A stretch of 12,812 nucleotides of DNA from WJLC01 sp964600865 (GCA_964600865.1 CAZRJP010000021.1:1-12812), one strand, 5' to 3'. Shown: positions 6,879-12,689, counted from the first letter of the stretch. The notes: generated from the letters alone by a model not told the origin. A program made the numbers and translations.

Positions 6879-6917
6879 TTGTTTACTCTAAATTTTTTTG
6901 AAAAATTTATTGATCTA
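6879..6917. repeat. Direct repeat copy 2, near 3' end of rrp42
   Basis: This is the second copy of the repeat, 71 bp from the first, beginning 17 bp after the end of the rrp42 gene in transcript direction. It has the same perfect 8-bp inverted repeat around TTG (6890-6908). Two near-identical copies point to a tandem duplication of a promoter or transcript-end element. Their position between two conserved clusters may mark the join. Confidence 0.8.
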
Positions 6918-6933
6918 AAACTTTTCAAAACTT

Positions 6934-7740
6934 TTATTTTAGATGTTTCTCAATTTTTTTATACACATCTTCCCAAGCTTCTTTATGGGCATCTAAAACA
7001 TCTCCAAATTCTTTTGTATCAAAACCTTTAACCTGTCCTTTTTGCATTGAGCTAATATGTTTTTTTGTTCTTCCAATTGTAACTCTAGATTCACTTATAT
7101 CTTCTTCTTCTCTTGTAGGATCTGCAATAAACTTATCTCCCACTTTATATAATGTTAAAGATAAAGGTATGTCTTTTGATAAAGGAATTTTTTTACCTGA
7201 AGATTCTCCATGTATTACTTTTCCTTTTTCTTCGTCATATTTTGGCATTTCAGCATCTTTTAAAGCAACTAATGTTCCTATTGCTGCTGCATCTAAGATA
7301 TTACCATCATCATTTAAAGAATATATATCAATAAACACTCTCCATACTTTTTCACCTGATTTAATACAAAGTTTTTCACTTTCAATAAAGTTACTCTCTC
7401 TTATTGCTCTATCCATAACTCTTGCTATTTCAACAGAATCAATTCCTGGTCTTCCTAAACTGTGTCTAGGAGAACTTAAAGGCAACAATTCTGCACTAAC
7501 TATTAAATTTCCTTTATCAGGACTATCTGGATAAGGTTCAGTAACATCCATTTTAATACCTACAATAACATCTGTTTTTCCTAATTTAACTCTTGCAGAA
7601 CCTTCAGCTTTTTTAGAAACTTCTTTTTCAATAACAATGTCTCTAAATTCTTTTGGTTTTCTTCCATCAAATCTTTTACCTTTTTTCAAATATTCTTTTA
7701 TTCTTTCTGCATTAATTTTAGGTGTTTCCATTTCTATCAT
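6934..7740 (-). CDS. rrp42: Exosome subunit Rrp42 (RNase PH-like, non-catalytic)
   Basis: This 268-residue RNase PH-fold protein pairs with Rrp41 to form the hexameric ring of the archaeal RNA exosome. Family features are KGKRFDGRKPKEFRD (20-34), EGSARVKLGKTDVIVGIK (46-63), NLIVSAELLPLSS (78-90), ARVMDRAIRES (106-116) and the DIYSLNDDGNILDAA strand (138-152). The Rrp41 catalytic aspartate is not in its usual setting, as expected: Rrp42 shapes the RNA path while Rrp41 catalyses. It follows rrp41 by 66 nt. Its ATG has no Shine-Dalgarno sequence, and a TATA-like TATTTAAATA at 7744-7753 lies only about 9 nt upstream, too near for leaderless initiation at this codon, so read-through from rrp41 or another promoter is likely. 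Confidence 0.94.
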   Translation of the reverse strand: MIEMETPKINAERIKEYLKKGKRFDGRKPKEFRDIVIEKEVSKKAEGSARVKLGKTDVIVGIKMDVTEPYPDSPDKGNLIVSAELLPLSSPRHSLGRPGIDSVEIARVMDRAIRESNFIESEKLCIKSGEKVWRVFIDIYSLNDDGNILDAAAIGTLVALKDAEMPKYDEEKGKVIHGESSGKKIPLSKDIPLSLTLYKVGDKFIADPTREEEDISESRVTIGRTKKHISSMQKGQVKGFDTKEFGDVLDAHKEAWEDVYKKIEKHLK

Positions 7741-7806
7741 TTTATTTAAATATGGTTCTGTGACGCCATGTCGCGTGAATGTTTAATTGATTGAAAATTA
7801 TTATTT
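7741..7806 (-). other. Spacer between rrp41 and rrp42 with GC-rich patch
   Basis: This 66-nt spacer holds a GC-rich patch (about 7760-7780, CACGCGACATGGCGTCAC on the minus strand) that stands out in very AT-rich intergenic DNA. ACGC and GCGT in it could form a 4-bp stem around GACATG. TATTTAAATA lies at 7744-7753, and a weaker CAATTAAAC near 7779-7787 could drive rrp42 with a leader of about 17 nt. None of these is firm. Confidence 0.35.
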
Positions 7807-8514
7807 TCATTTTTGTTCCCCCAAAGGATTTTTTAATGCCTTCTTTTGAATTTCTATTATATCATCACATGATTTTTCTGCAAGTTTCATAGCTTCTTTT
7901 AATTCTTTATCATTAATCTTACCATCTAGTTGAATATGTGTTAATTGTTTATCTCCTGTCATAGAAATTGGGATATCTGTTGAACCTTCTCCTTCCTTAA
8001 AGTCTTCTTCTTCTTTATTTAAATCAACAACTAAACTTTTATCTAATTTTCCAATAGAAATACTTGATACAAGATTCTTCATGGGAATCCCTGCATGAGC
8101 TAAAGCCATTGAAGCAGCGTTAATTCCTGCACATCTTGTTCCAGCATCTGCTTGTAAGATATTTACATGAACATCTACAACAGTTCCACCAAATTTATCT
8201 AACATCAAAGCTGGTTCTAATGCCCATTGCATTATTTTACTAATCTCCATGCTTCTTCTGCTTGGACCAGGTCTTATCCTGTCTGAAACAGAAAAACTAT
8301 TCATATTATAAGTACATCTTAAAACACCTTTTTTAGGGTCTTGTTTATGTTGAGGATGCATTTGCTGAGGACCATAAACTGCAGCTATAGCAATTGTTTC
8401 TCCTGTTGAAAACATTGCACTTCCATCTGCATTTGGAATTATACCTACTTTTGCTTTAATAGGTCTAGTTTCATTTAGTTTTCTTCCATCTGGTCTCTTA
8501 AATTCTTTTGCCAT
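7807..8514 (-). CDS. rrp41: Exosome catalytic subunit Rrp41 (RNase PH-like)
   Basis: This 235-residue protein is the phosphorolytic subunit of the archaeal exosome, which degrades RNA 3'-to-5' with phosphate and can add A-rich tails. It begins RPDGRKLNETRPI as in the family. RPGPSRRSMEISK (81-93) carries the Arg pair that binds phosphate and RNA (Arg86, Arg87). DVHVNILQADAGTR lies at 114-127. The catalytic acidic segment VDLNKEEED lies at 163-171 with Asp164 and Asp171, followed by a second Asp180 before IPISM. All key residues are kept, so it is probably active. It begins two bases after the rrp4 stop codon, and GGAG lies about 11 nt before the ATG, so it is co-translated with rrp4. Confidence 0.96.
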   Translation of the reverse strand: MAKEFKRPDGRKLNETRPIKAKVGIIPNADGSAMFSTGETIAIAAVYGPQQMHPQHKQDPKKGVLRCTYNMNSFSVSDRIRPGPSRRSMEISKIMQWALEPALMLDKFGGTVVDVHVNILQADAGTRCAGINAASMALAHAGIPMKNLVSSISIGKLDKSLVVDLNKEEEDFKEGEGSTDIPISMTGDKQLTHIQLDGKINDKELKEAMKLAEKSCDDIIEIQKKALKNPLGEQK

Positions 8515-8516
8515 AA

Positions 8517-9233
8517 TTATTTATTCTCCTTTTCTTTAGATTCTTTACTATCTTTTTTAGTGTTTCCTTTTTGTTTCTTAAACCATTCTTCAACTTTATC
8601 AGTTAGTCCTGATATAAATGATTTTTCTGTAACAAATTGAATTGCTTTTTTAGCAAGTAATTCATTTTCTATGTCATCTCCTTTAATCCATGCTAATCCA
8701 TTTTGTCCTATTGTGATATTACATCCTGTTTCAGATTTAATTAATTTTATCATACTTCCTTCTTTTCCAATAACTCTAGGAACTTTATTAGGATTAATAA
8801 CCATTATTAGACCTTCTTCAATTTTTCTTAAACCTCGCGATTTCATACTTAAATCTATTCCTCTTTTATTAACTCCCCATATTTTTAATGTACACATATC
8901 TCCAATAGACATTATACTATCCATTTCCTTTTTATTAACATATCCAGGGTATTCTGATATTGGTAAGAATGCTCTTTCTGCAGTATTAATATCAATAACC
9001 CATCCATTAAAAGTAACTTCTTCAACTTTTCCAATAACTATATTTCCTCTTCTTGCATGGTAAACACCAGACAATGGGATTACTCTAATTAATCTTTCAT
9101 TTTTATCTATAAGACCATATCTTAATGCAATTACTTTATCTCCTTGTTTTTCAGTTCCTTCTCCTGGAAGTACTTCTCCTTCTCCAAGAACTTCTCCTGG
9201 AACTACAATCTCTCTATCGTTTGTTTTTGTCAT
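8517..9233 (-). CDS. rrp4: Exosome RNA-binding cap subunit Rrp4
   Basis: This 238-residue protein forms the RNA-binding cap on the Rrp41-Rrp42 ring. The N-terminal domain is residues 1-60 (VVPGEVLGEGEVLPGEGT). An S1 domain spans about 62-135 (GNIVIGKVEEVTFNGWVIDI ... LSMKSRGL). A KH domain spans about 143-205 with the RNA-binding GxxG loop as GKEG (156-159) in VPRVIGKEGSMIKLI. The last about 20 residues are a charged tail, as in many archaeal Rrp4 proteins. The gene follows SBDS after 52 nt and is followed within 2 nt by rrp41, the standard archaeal order. An internal TATA-like box upstream may add transcription. Confidence 0.95.
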   Translation of the reverse strand: MTKTNDREIVVPGEVLGEGEVLPGEGTEKQGDKVIALRYGLIDKNERLIRVIPLSGVYHARRGNIVIGKVEEVTFNGWVIDINTAERAFLPISEYPGYVNKKEMDSIMSIGDMCTLKIWGVNKRGIDLSMKSRGLRKIEEGLIMVINPNKVPRVIGKEGSMIKLIKSETGCNITIGQNGLAWIKGDDIENELLAKKAIQFVTEKSFISGLTDKVEEWFKKQKGNTKKDSKESKEKENK

Positions 9234-9265
9234 TTTTATTATTATACTTATCTTTCGTTTTTTTG

Positions 9266-9275
9266 GTTTTTAAAT
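9266..9275 (-). promoter_or_regulatory. Possible internal TATA-like box before rrp4
   Basis: GATTTAAAAACC on the minus strand lies in the 52-nt gap between SBDS and rrp4, centred about 38 nt before the rrp4 ATG. If used, it would give a leader of about 12 nt. The spacer is otherwise plain A/T. Confidence 0.3.
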
Positions 9276-9285
9276 CTGTGCATTT

Positions 9286-9969
9286 TTACTCTTTTTCAGA
9301 TCCTTTGACCTCCTCACTTAATGCACTTCCGTGAGTAATTGAATTTAAATTGTCATAAAAGTCCATAATCATTCCTGAAGGAACTTCCACTATTACTTGT
9401 AAATCTCCGTTATCTAGCCACTTTTCTTCTTTTTTATATCTATTGATCACACTATATGCTTTTCCCGTATATTTTGCAGGGATTTTAATTTTAACTTTTT
9501 TAGTTTCGATCTTAATTGGGATTAATGGTTTTAATTTTTCTAATATCTCATCAATTTGATCCTCTACTTTTTTATTTTTTATATTTATTTTTGCTTGTTT
9601 TATTGCAGATTTTATTCTTTCTGGAGTGTGAGGGTTTCCTGACTGAGGATTAATTGCATTTTTACTTAGAAATTCTACAATTTGTTTTAATTTTTGTTCT
9701 TGTTTAGCATCTCTATGTTCTTGAGTTGTTTTAACTTCGCCCTGTTTTATTATTTTAACAGCAACCTCACTTGGATTAGTTGTTCCAAAAGCATTTTTTA
9801 AATCAGAGTCAGAAGCTCTTTTTCCTTTTTTAACATCTGAAAAAATAGCATCTCCTTCAGGATTAATAGAATCTAATTTTCCTTTTTTGACTTTTAATGC
9901 TTGATCTAAATCCACAAGTATTTCAAATCTGTTTCCTGCTTTTTTTATTCTTGCTGTTGTACTTGTCAT
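9286..9969 (-). CDS. sdo1: Ribosome maturation protein SBDS/Sdo1
   Basis: This 227-residue archaeal SBDS homologue acts in the last cytosolic steps of large-subunit maturation; in eukaryotes it works with an EF-2-like GTPase to remove eIF6. Three domains are visible. The N-terminal FYSH domain runs to about residue 85 (GNRFEILVDLDQALKVKKGK at 12-31, FGTTNPSEVAVKIIKQGEV at 61-79). A helical middle domain spans about 90-150 (IVEFLSKNAINPQSGNPHTP at 97-116). A C-terminal ferredoxin-like domain spans about 155-215, followed by a short charged tail. Its ATG overlaps the psmA TGA (ATGA), so it is translationally coupled to psmA. This pairing is the conserved start of the archaeal exosome superoperon. 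Confidence 0.95.
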   Translation of the reverse strand: MTSTTARIKKAGNRFEILVDLDQALKVKKGKLDSINPEGDAIFSDVKKGKRASDSDLKNAFGTTNPSEVAVKIIKQGEVKTTQEHRDAKQEQKLKQIVEFLSKNAINPQSGNPHTPERIKSAIKQAKINIKNKKVEDQIDEILEKLKPLIPIKIETKKVKIKIPAKYTGKAYSVINRYKKEEKWLDNGDLQVIVEVPSGMIMDFYDNLNSITHGSALSEEVKGSEKE

Positions 9970-10685
9970 AATTGTTTAATTTTTTCTCCTTCTATCTTCT
10001 TAATTTTTCCATTATCTTTTTTAATATAAGCTAATTCAAATTTATTAACATCAAATGATTTTCCTTGAACATCCTTAAAGATATCTAGTGCTACTTTTAC
10101 ACCTTTTTTAATTGTTAAATCTTCAGAGTATTTGTCTCTAAGTCCTTCTTTTAATTTTTCATCATCTTCTCCAATTGCATTTGCAGTATATCCAAGATAA
10201 TTTCCAGTTACATCACTAGTATATAATTCTGGTTTTCCATTATTTATTCCTGCTAACATCATACTCACTCCAAATGGTCTTGCACCACCGTATTGTGAAA
10301 ATTTTTGTTTTAAATTTGAAATGTCCTTAATTATTAATTCAGGTTCTACCGCAGAATCATAAGTAATTCTATGTTGTTGCGCCAAAACTTGAGCTTTTTC
10401 TATAAGAACTCTTGCATCAGACATAATTCCTGCCACACTTGTAATAATATGACTATCTATTTCATGTATTTTATTTGTAGATTTACCCATAACAAGTTTA
10501 TCTTCTATTCTTTTATCTGCAAGAATGAATAATCCATCTTTACAAATCATAGCAATACTTGCACTTCCCAATCTAACAGTTTTTTCTGCATATTCTACCT
10601 GAAGTAAATGACCTTCTGGAGAGAACATAGTTGCAGTTCTGTCATATCCCATTGATTGTTGCATGTTTGTAGGCATATCTACCAT
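9966..10685 (-). CDS. psmA: 20S proteasome alpha subunit
   Basis: This 239-residue protein forms the outer rings of the archaeal 20S proteasome, which gate substrate entry and dock the ATPase. The alpha-type signature is clear: GYDRTATMFSPEGHLLQVEY (13-32) with the Tyr-Asp-Arg gate residues, then GLFILADKRIEDKLV (51-65). Later strands and GARPFGVSMMLAGIN (134-148) follow the N-terminal-hydrolase fold. There is no N-terminal catalytic Thr, which marks it as alpha, not beta. No beta subunit or PAN ATPase gene is in the window. It is the first gene of the psmA-SBDS-rrp4-rrp41-rrp42 run. The ATG at 10685 is the longest start; Met4 is a possible alternative. Confidence 0.96.
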   Translation of the reverse strand: MVDMPTNMQQSMGYDRTATMFSPEGHLLQVEYAEKTVRLGSASIAMICKDGLFILADKRIEDKLVMGKSTNKIHEIDSHIITSVAGIMSDARVLIEKAQVLAQQHRITYDSAVEPELIIKDISNLKQKFSQYGGARPFGVSMMLAGINNGKPELYTSDVTGNYLGYTANAIGEDDEKLKEGLRDKYSEDLTIKKGVKVALDIFKDVQGKSFDVNKFELAYIKKDNGKIKKIEGEKIKQL

Positions 10686-10718
10686 TTTTGTTTTGTTTTA
10701 ATCGTTTATTTTAGAGAA

Positions 10719-10729
10719 TTTTTAATAAA
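10719..10729 (-). promoter_or_regulatory. Probable TATA box of the psmA-exosome operon
   Basis: TTTATTAAAAA on the minus strand is centred about 39 nt before the psmA ATG, predicting a start near 10698 and a leader of about 13 nt with no Shine-Dalgarno sequence. A second AT-rich element at about 10696-10704 would instead fit a leaderless start at Met4. The transposase remnant lies directly behind this promoter and points the other way. Confidence 0.45.
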
Positions 10730-10810
10730 TTTTAACATTTTTTCTCTCTATCAAAATTAAAGTATCTTTAGAATTTATAAGTGTTTTGGTTATCGGCTTT
10801 GGTGAAACCA

Positions 10811-10819
10811 TTATAAAAT
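10811..10819 (+). promoter_or_regulatory. TATA-like box of the transposase remnant
   Basis: TTATAAAAT is centred near 10815, predicting transcription start at about 10838-10843. That point lies between the two arms of the hairpin at 10826-10857, so the native transcript would carry the Shine-Dalgarno sequence but not its masking partner. Confidence 0.45.
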
Positions 10820-10825
10820 AAGAAA

Positions 10826-10857
10826 GCCACCTTATTTTAACTAAAAAACGAGGTGGC
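10826..10857 (+). promoter_or_regulatory. Hairpin masking the transposase Shine-Dalgarno sequence
   Basis: GCCACCT (10826-10832) pairs perfectly with AGGTGGC (10851-10857). The right arm holds the strong Shine-Dalgarno sequence AGGTGG, 4 nt before the ATG at 10861. In an RNA coming from upstream the ribosome site would be paired. This resembles, by analogy, the read-through guards of bacterial elements such as IS10, IS50 and IS200. Confidence 0.5.
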
Positions 10858-10860
10858 AAA

Positions 10861-10983
10861 ATGAAAAAGATATCTGAACTTAAAACCTTTCTGGTTTCAG
10901 CCAAAAAGCTGATAAATAAACTTCCTAAGTTCAATTCAAAGTTTTCTAATAAGATTTATGATAATCACCAGAAGTATCTTTAA
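10861..10983 (+). pseudogene. Transposase N-terminal fragment (40 codons)
   Basis: The frame starts MKKISELKTFLVSAKKL and ends KIYDNHQKYL followed by TAA. It is basic and helical, and the ending resembles the segment just before the first hydrophobic helix in archaeal IS5-like transposases, where NHQ is followed by LLxLVLK. That family resemblance is from memory and unverified. No DDE catalytic residues are present, so the piece cannot transpose. A strong Shine-Dalgarno sequence and a TATA-like box still precede it, so it may be transcribed. It could alternatively be an unrelated 40-residue protein. Confidence 0.45.
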
Positions 10984-10991
10984 TTTCACAA

Positions 10992-11002
10992 TTTTTATAA
11001 AG
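10992..11002 (+). promoter_or_regulatory. TATA box of first barrel-like paralog
   Basis: TTTTTATAAAG is centred about 26 nt before the ATG at 11024, the leaderless spacing used elsewhere in the window. This is the main reason for choosing 11024 over the ATG at 11051. Confidence 0.5.
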
Positions 11003-11023
11003 GCTTTTTGCAGAGTTTTATGT

Positions 11024-11449
11024 ATGTTATCAAGGTATAATAAGCATACAATGTCTTTTTGTTTTGCAGGAACTTGGACGCCAATAATAACAAATTTTAG
11101 CAAAATAGGAGAATTTTATGGTTACTTTGAGATGTTCATGGATGAAGTAAATCCAATAGAAAATGGCAAAAAAGAAATTATTGGTAGGATAGAGGATGGT
11201 TCTTTTGGAAAGTCTACATTTAGAGGAGAGATGGATGAAGAGAGTATACATTTCTATAAAAAATATGATGATGACGCGATTAGACGAGGAGCTGTTAAGA
11301 AAGAAGTTGAGTTTAAGGGAACTAGTTCAAATGGGATTTTTTACACTGGAAAATGTTATGCTCATGATATAGAATTACCAGATAAGAGTGAGTGCAGTTT
11401 TAAATCCCCTTTTGATTTGTGGGAAGTATTTAATCCTGGTTTAAATTAA
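11024..11449 (+). CDS. Small beta-rich protein, possibly lipocalin/avidin-like barrel (paralog 1)
   Basis: I do not recognise a named gene. From the ATG at 11024 the product is 141 residues; an ATG at 11051 would remove 9. It is related to the next gene. Shared parts in order are GEFYGYFEMF (29-38), an ENGKKEIIGRIED turn (47-59), FRGEMDEESIHFYKKY (66-81), VEFKGT (95-100) and the ending FKSPFDLWEVFNPGLN (126-141). The alternating strands, the IxG turn, FxKxY, YxG repeats and the closing F-x-LW resemble small single-domain bacterial and archaeal barrel proteins of the lipocalin or avidin kind. That fold is inferred from pattern only. There is no signal peptide, so it is probably cytosolic, and a ligand is unknown. 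It lies just after the transposon remnant. Confidence 0.6.
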   Translation: MLSRYNKHTMSFCFAGTWTPIITNFSKIGEFYGYFEMFMDEVNPIENGKKEIIGRIEDGSFGKSTFRGEMDEESIHFYKKYDDDAIRRGAVKKEVEFKGTSSNGIFYTGKCYAHDIELPDKSECSFKSPFDLWEVFNPGLN

Positions 11450-11450
11450 C

Positions 11451-11463
11451 TATATTTATATAA
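11451..11463 (+). promoter_or_regulatory. TATA box of second barrel-like paralog
   Basis: TATATTTATATAA lies 1 nt after the stop codon of paralog 1 and is centred about 28 nt before the ATG at 11486. Each paralog thus has its own promoter and leaderless transcript, and the pair need not form an operon. Confidence 0.55.
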
Positions 11464-11485
11464 GTATAGGAAGGTTTATTTTATT

Positions 11486-12001
11486 ATGATATTCTACACT
11501 AAAATTGGAGAAAGCATACCTAGTTTTTATGGAATTAAGGAAATTTCATCTAGAGGAACAAATGAAGATCTTTCAGATGGAATAAAATATACTCACGGCG
11601 CTTTTTATATGTATATTCAAGAGGAGACTGAAATAGGAGAGAATAAAAAAGAGATTAAGGGAGTTGTTTTAGAAGATTTATTTGCAGTAACAATGGAAGA
11701 TAAAAATAGGCATGTTGAATCTGGGAGAGTAAATTTTAATGGAATGATCACTCCTGAATATGTTAGATTTCAAAAAGAATTGCTAAAAACAGATAAATTA
11801 GATCCTGAGGGTGAAGCGAGAATAATAAACCCGATTGAGTATAAAGGTAAAAGAAGATTTGGAAACAATAAAGGAGAAGATATAACAATGGATTATTTTT
11901 ATGAAGGGGAATATATAATCGAGTATGATTTTAATGGAGATATATTTGAACTTAAAACACCTTTTCATATGTGGAAAGGAGAAAGACCTAAGTTAAATTG
12001 A
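11486..12001 (+). CDS. Small beta-rich protein, possibly lipocalin/avidin-like barrel (paralog 2)
   Basis: This 171-residue protein is a diverged tandem paralog of the preceding gene. Matching segments are HGAFYMYIQEE (37-47), ENKKEIKGVVLED (52-64), FNGMITPEYVRFQKEL (84-99), IEYKGK (117-122), YEGEYIIEY (139-147) and FELKTPFHMWKGERPKLN (154-171). It has about 10 extra residues before the shared core and a longer charged insertion around 100-135. It is acidic and has no signal peptide or membrane helix. The function is unknown; a single-domain ligand-binding barrel is the best structural guess. It could be a lineage-specific family, and both copies look intact. Confidence 0.65.
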   Translation: MIFYTKIGESIPSFYGIKEISSRGTNEDLSDGIKYTHGAFYMYIQEETEIGENKKEIKGVVLEDLFAVTMEDKNRHVESGRVNFNGMITPEYVRFQKELLKTDKLDPEGEARIINPIEYKGKRRFGNNKGEDITMDYFYEGEYIIEYDFNGDIFELKTPFHMWKGERPKLN

Positions 12002-12046
12002 AATTGGACAAGAAAAAATTATTATTTTTATTAAAATAACACAAAC

Positions 12047-12056
12047 ACTTAAAAAA
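12047..12056 (+). promoter_or_regulatory. TATA-like box of the FKBP gene
   Basis: ACTTAAAAAACC is centred about 25 nt before the ATG at 12077. There is no Shine-Dalgarno sequence, so a leaderless transcript is likely. Confidence 0.5.
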
Positions 12057-12076
12057 CCCTTTCTATTGCACATTAT

Positions 12077-12499
12077 ATGACAATCAAAAAAGGCGACAAA
12101 GTAAAGATTGAGTACACAGGAACTTTAGAAGATGGAAAAGTTTTTGATAGTTCTAAAGGAAAAAAACCTCTTGAATTTGAAGTTGGAGCCGGAAAAGTAA
12201 TATCTGGATTTGATAAAGCTGTTACAGGAATGAAAAAAGGCGAAGAAAAAGAAGTTACTATTAAACCTGAAAATGCTTATGGAAAACCAAATGATAAGCT
12301 TAAAAAAGAACTTCCAAAATCCTCATTTCCAGAAGGAAAAACACCTAAAGTTGGAATGAATATAGCACTAAATTCTCCAAAAGGAAAAATACCTGCAAGA
12401 ATTGTAAAAGTTTCTGACGATAAAATTACAATTGATTTAAATCATCCTTTAGCAGGAAAAACACTTAATTTTAAAGTTAAAGTTGTTGATGTTGAGTAA
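12077..12499 (+). CDS. FKBP-type peptidyl-prolyl cis-trans isomerase (short archaeal, SlyD-like)
   Basis: This 140-residue cytosolic prolyl isomerase and chaperone belongs to the short archaeal FKBP class. The catalytic FKBP core is split: residues 1-70 (VKIEYTGTLEDGKVFDSS, PLEFEVGAGKVISGFDKAV, GMKKGEE, PENAYG) and about 122-140 (NHPLAGKTLNFKVKVVDV). The insert between, residues 71-121, is the IF or flap domain that gives SlyD-like proteins their chaperone activity. The histidine-rich metal-binding tail of bacterial SlyD is absent, as usual in archaea. It stands alone with its own promoter and is followed by T-rich DNA. Confidence 0.94.
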   Translation: MTIKKGDKVKIEYTGTLEDGKVFDSSKGKKPLEFEVGAGKVISGFDKAVTGMKKGEEKEVTIKPENAYGKPNDKLKKELPKSSFPEGKTPKVGMNIALNSPKGKIPARIVKVSDDKITIDLNHPLAGKTLNFKVKVVDVE

Positions 12500-12513
12500 A
12501 TTCTTTTAAATAA

Positions 12514-12540
12514 TTTTTAATATTTCTTTAGAAATTTTTT
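12514..12540 (+). terminator. Possible oligo-T terminator after FKBP gene
   Basis: T-tracts at 12514-12518 (five T's) and 12535-12540 (six T's) lie 15-40 nt after the FKBP stop codon. Such tracts are the usual archaeal intrinsic terminators. Base composition makes chance occurrence possible. Confidence 0.4.
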
Positions 12541-12575
12541 ATGTTTTAGTTTATAATTTATTCAATTGTCATTGT

Positions 12576-12689
12576 TCATTCCCTCCGCAACCTCATCTCC
12601 TCTTTCTTATCAACAACAGCTTTAAGCTCCTCGCCTTGTTTGAAAACCAAACCAATAATTAATGATCTAAAATCATGTAAGGTTAAACT
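12576..12689 (-). pseudogene. Possible gene fossil: 37-codon open stretch without start
   Basis: On the minus strand a frame bounded by stops reads HDFRSLIIGLVFKQGEE and continues to a charged end with MRLRRE before TGA. There is no ATG or GTG in a useful place. The peptide looks protein-like and uses GAG, GGC, CGG and AGG codons, unlike the GAA- and AGA-rich neighbours, which hints at foreign or decayed origin. I do not recognise a family. With so short a frame chance is possible. Confidence 0.3.

Larger units (their letters stand above)
10792..10913. repeat. Imperfect inverted repeat enclosing the transposase start
   Basis: 10792-10809 (ATCGGCTTTGGTGAAACC) is complementary, with small bulges and one mismatch, to 10893-10913 (GGTTTCAGCCAAAAAGCTGAT). 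The smaller GCCACCT/AGGTGGC hairpin lies between the arms, so a transcript crossing the region could form two nested stems. The left arm may instead be part of the original element terminus. Confidence 0.4.
10760..10982 (+). mobile_element. Decayed insertion-sequence end (transposase 5' fragment)
   Basis: This stretch between psmA and the tandem paralogs holds the promoter, hairpin, Shine-Dalgarno sequence and first 40 codons of what looks like an archaeal transposase gene, cut off abruptly. AAGTATCTTTA occurs in direct orientation at both limits (10760-10770 and 10972-10982), about 212 bp apart. This could be a target duplication or a deletion scar. No terminal inverted repeats are evident, so the boundaries are provisional. 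Confidence 0.4.

Noticed and set aside
7169..7534. Plus-strand frame of 121 codons inside rrp42
   Set aside because: It is antisense to a gene with complete family motifs and has no protein-like domain or promoter; it is a by-product of base composition.
8671..9063. Plus-strand frame of 130 codons inside rrp4
   Set aside because: It lies opposite the S1 and KH domains of Rrp4; its hydrophobic content mirrors the sense codons.
10722..10934. Minus-strand 70-codon frame across the transposase remnant
   Set aside because: It covers the psmA promoter side and the antisense of the hairpin and fragment, and shows no recognisable domain.
11030..11251. Minus-strand 73-codon frame inside paralog 1
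   Set aside because: It is antisense to a gene supported by a paralog; Phe/Tyr-rich shadow.
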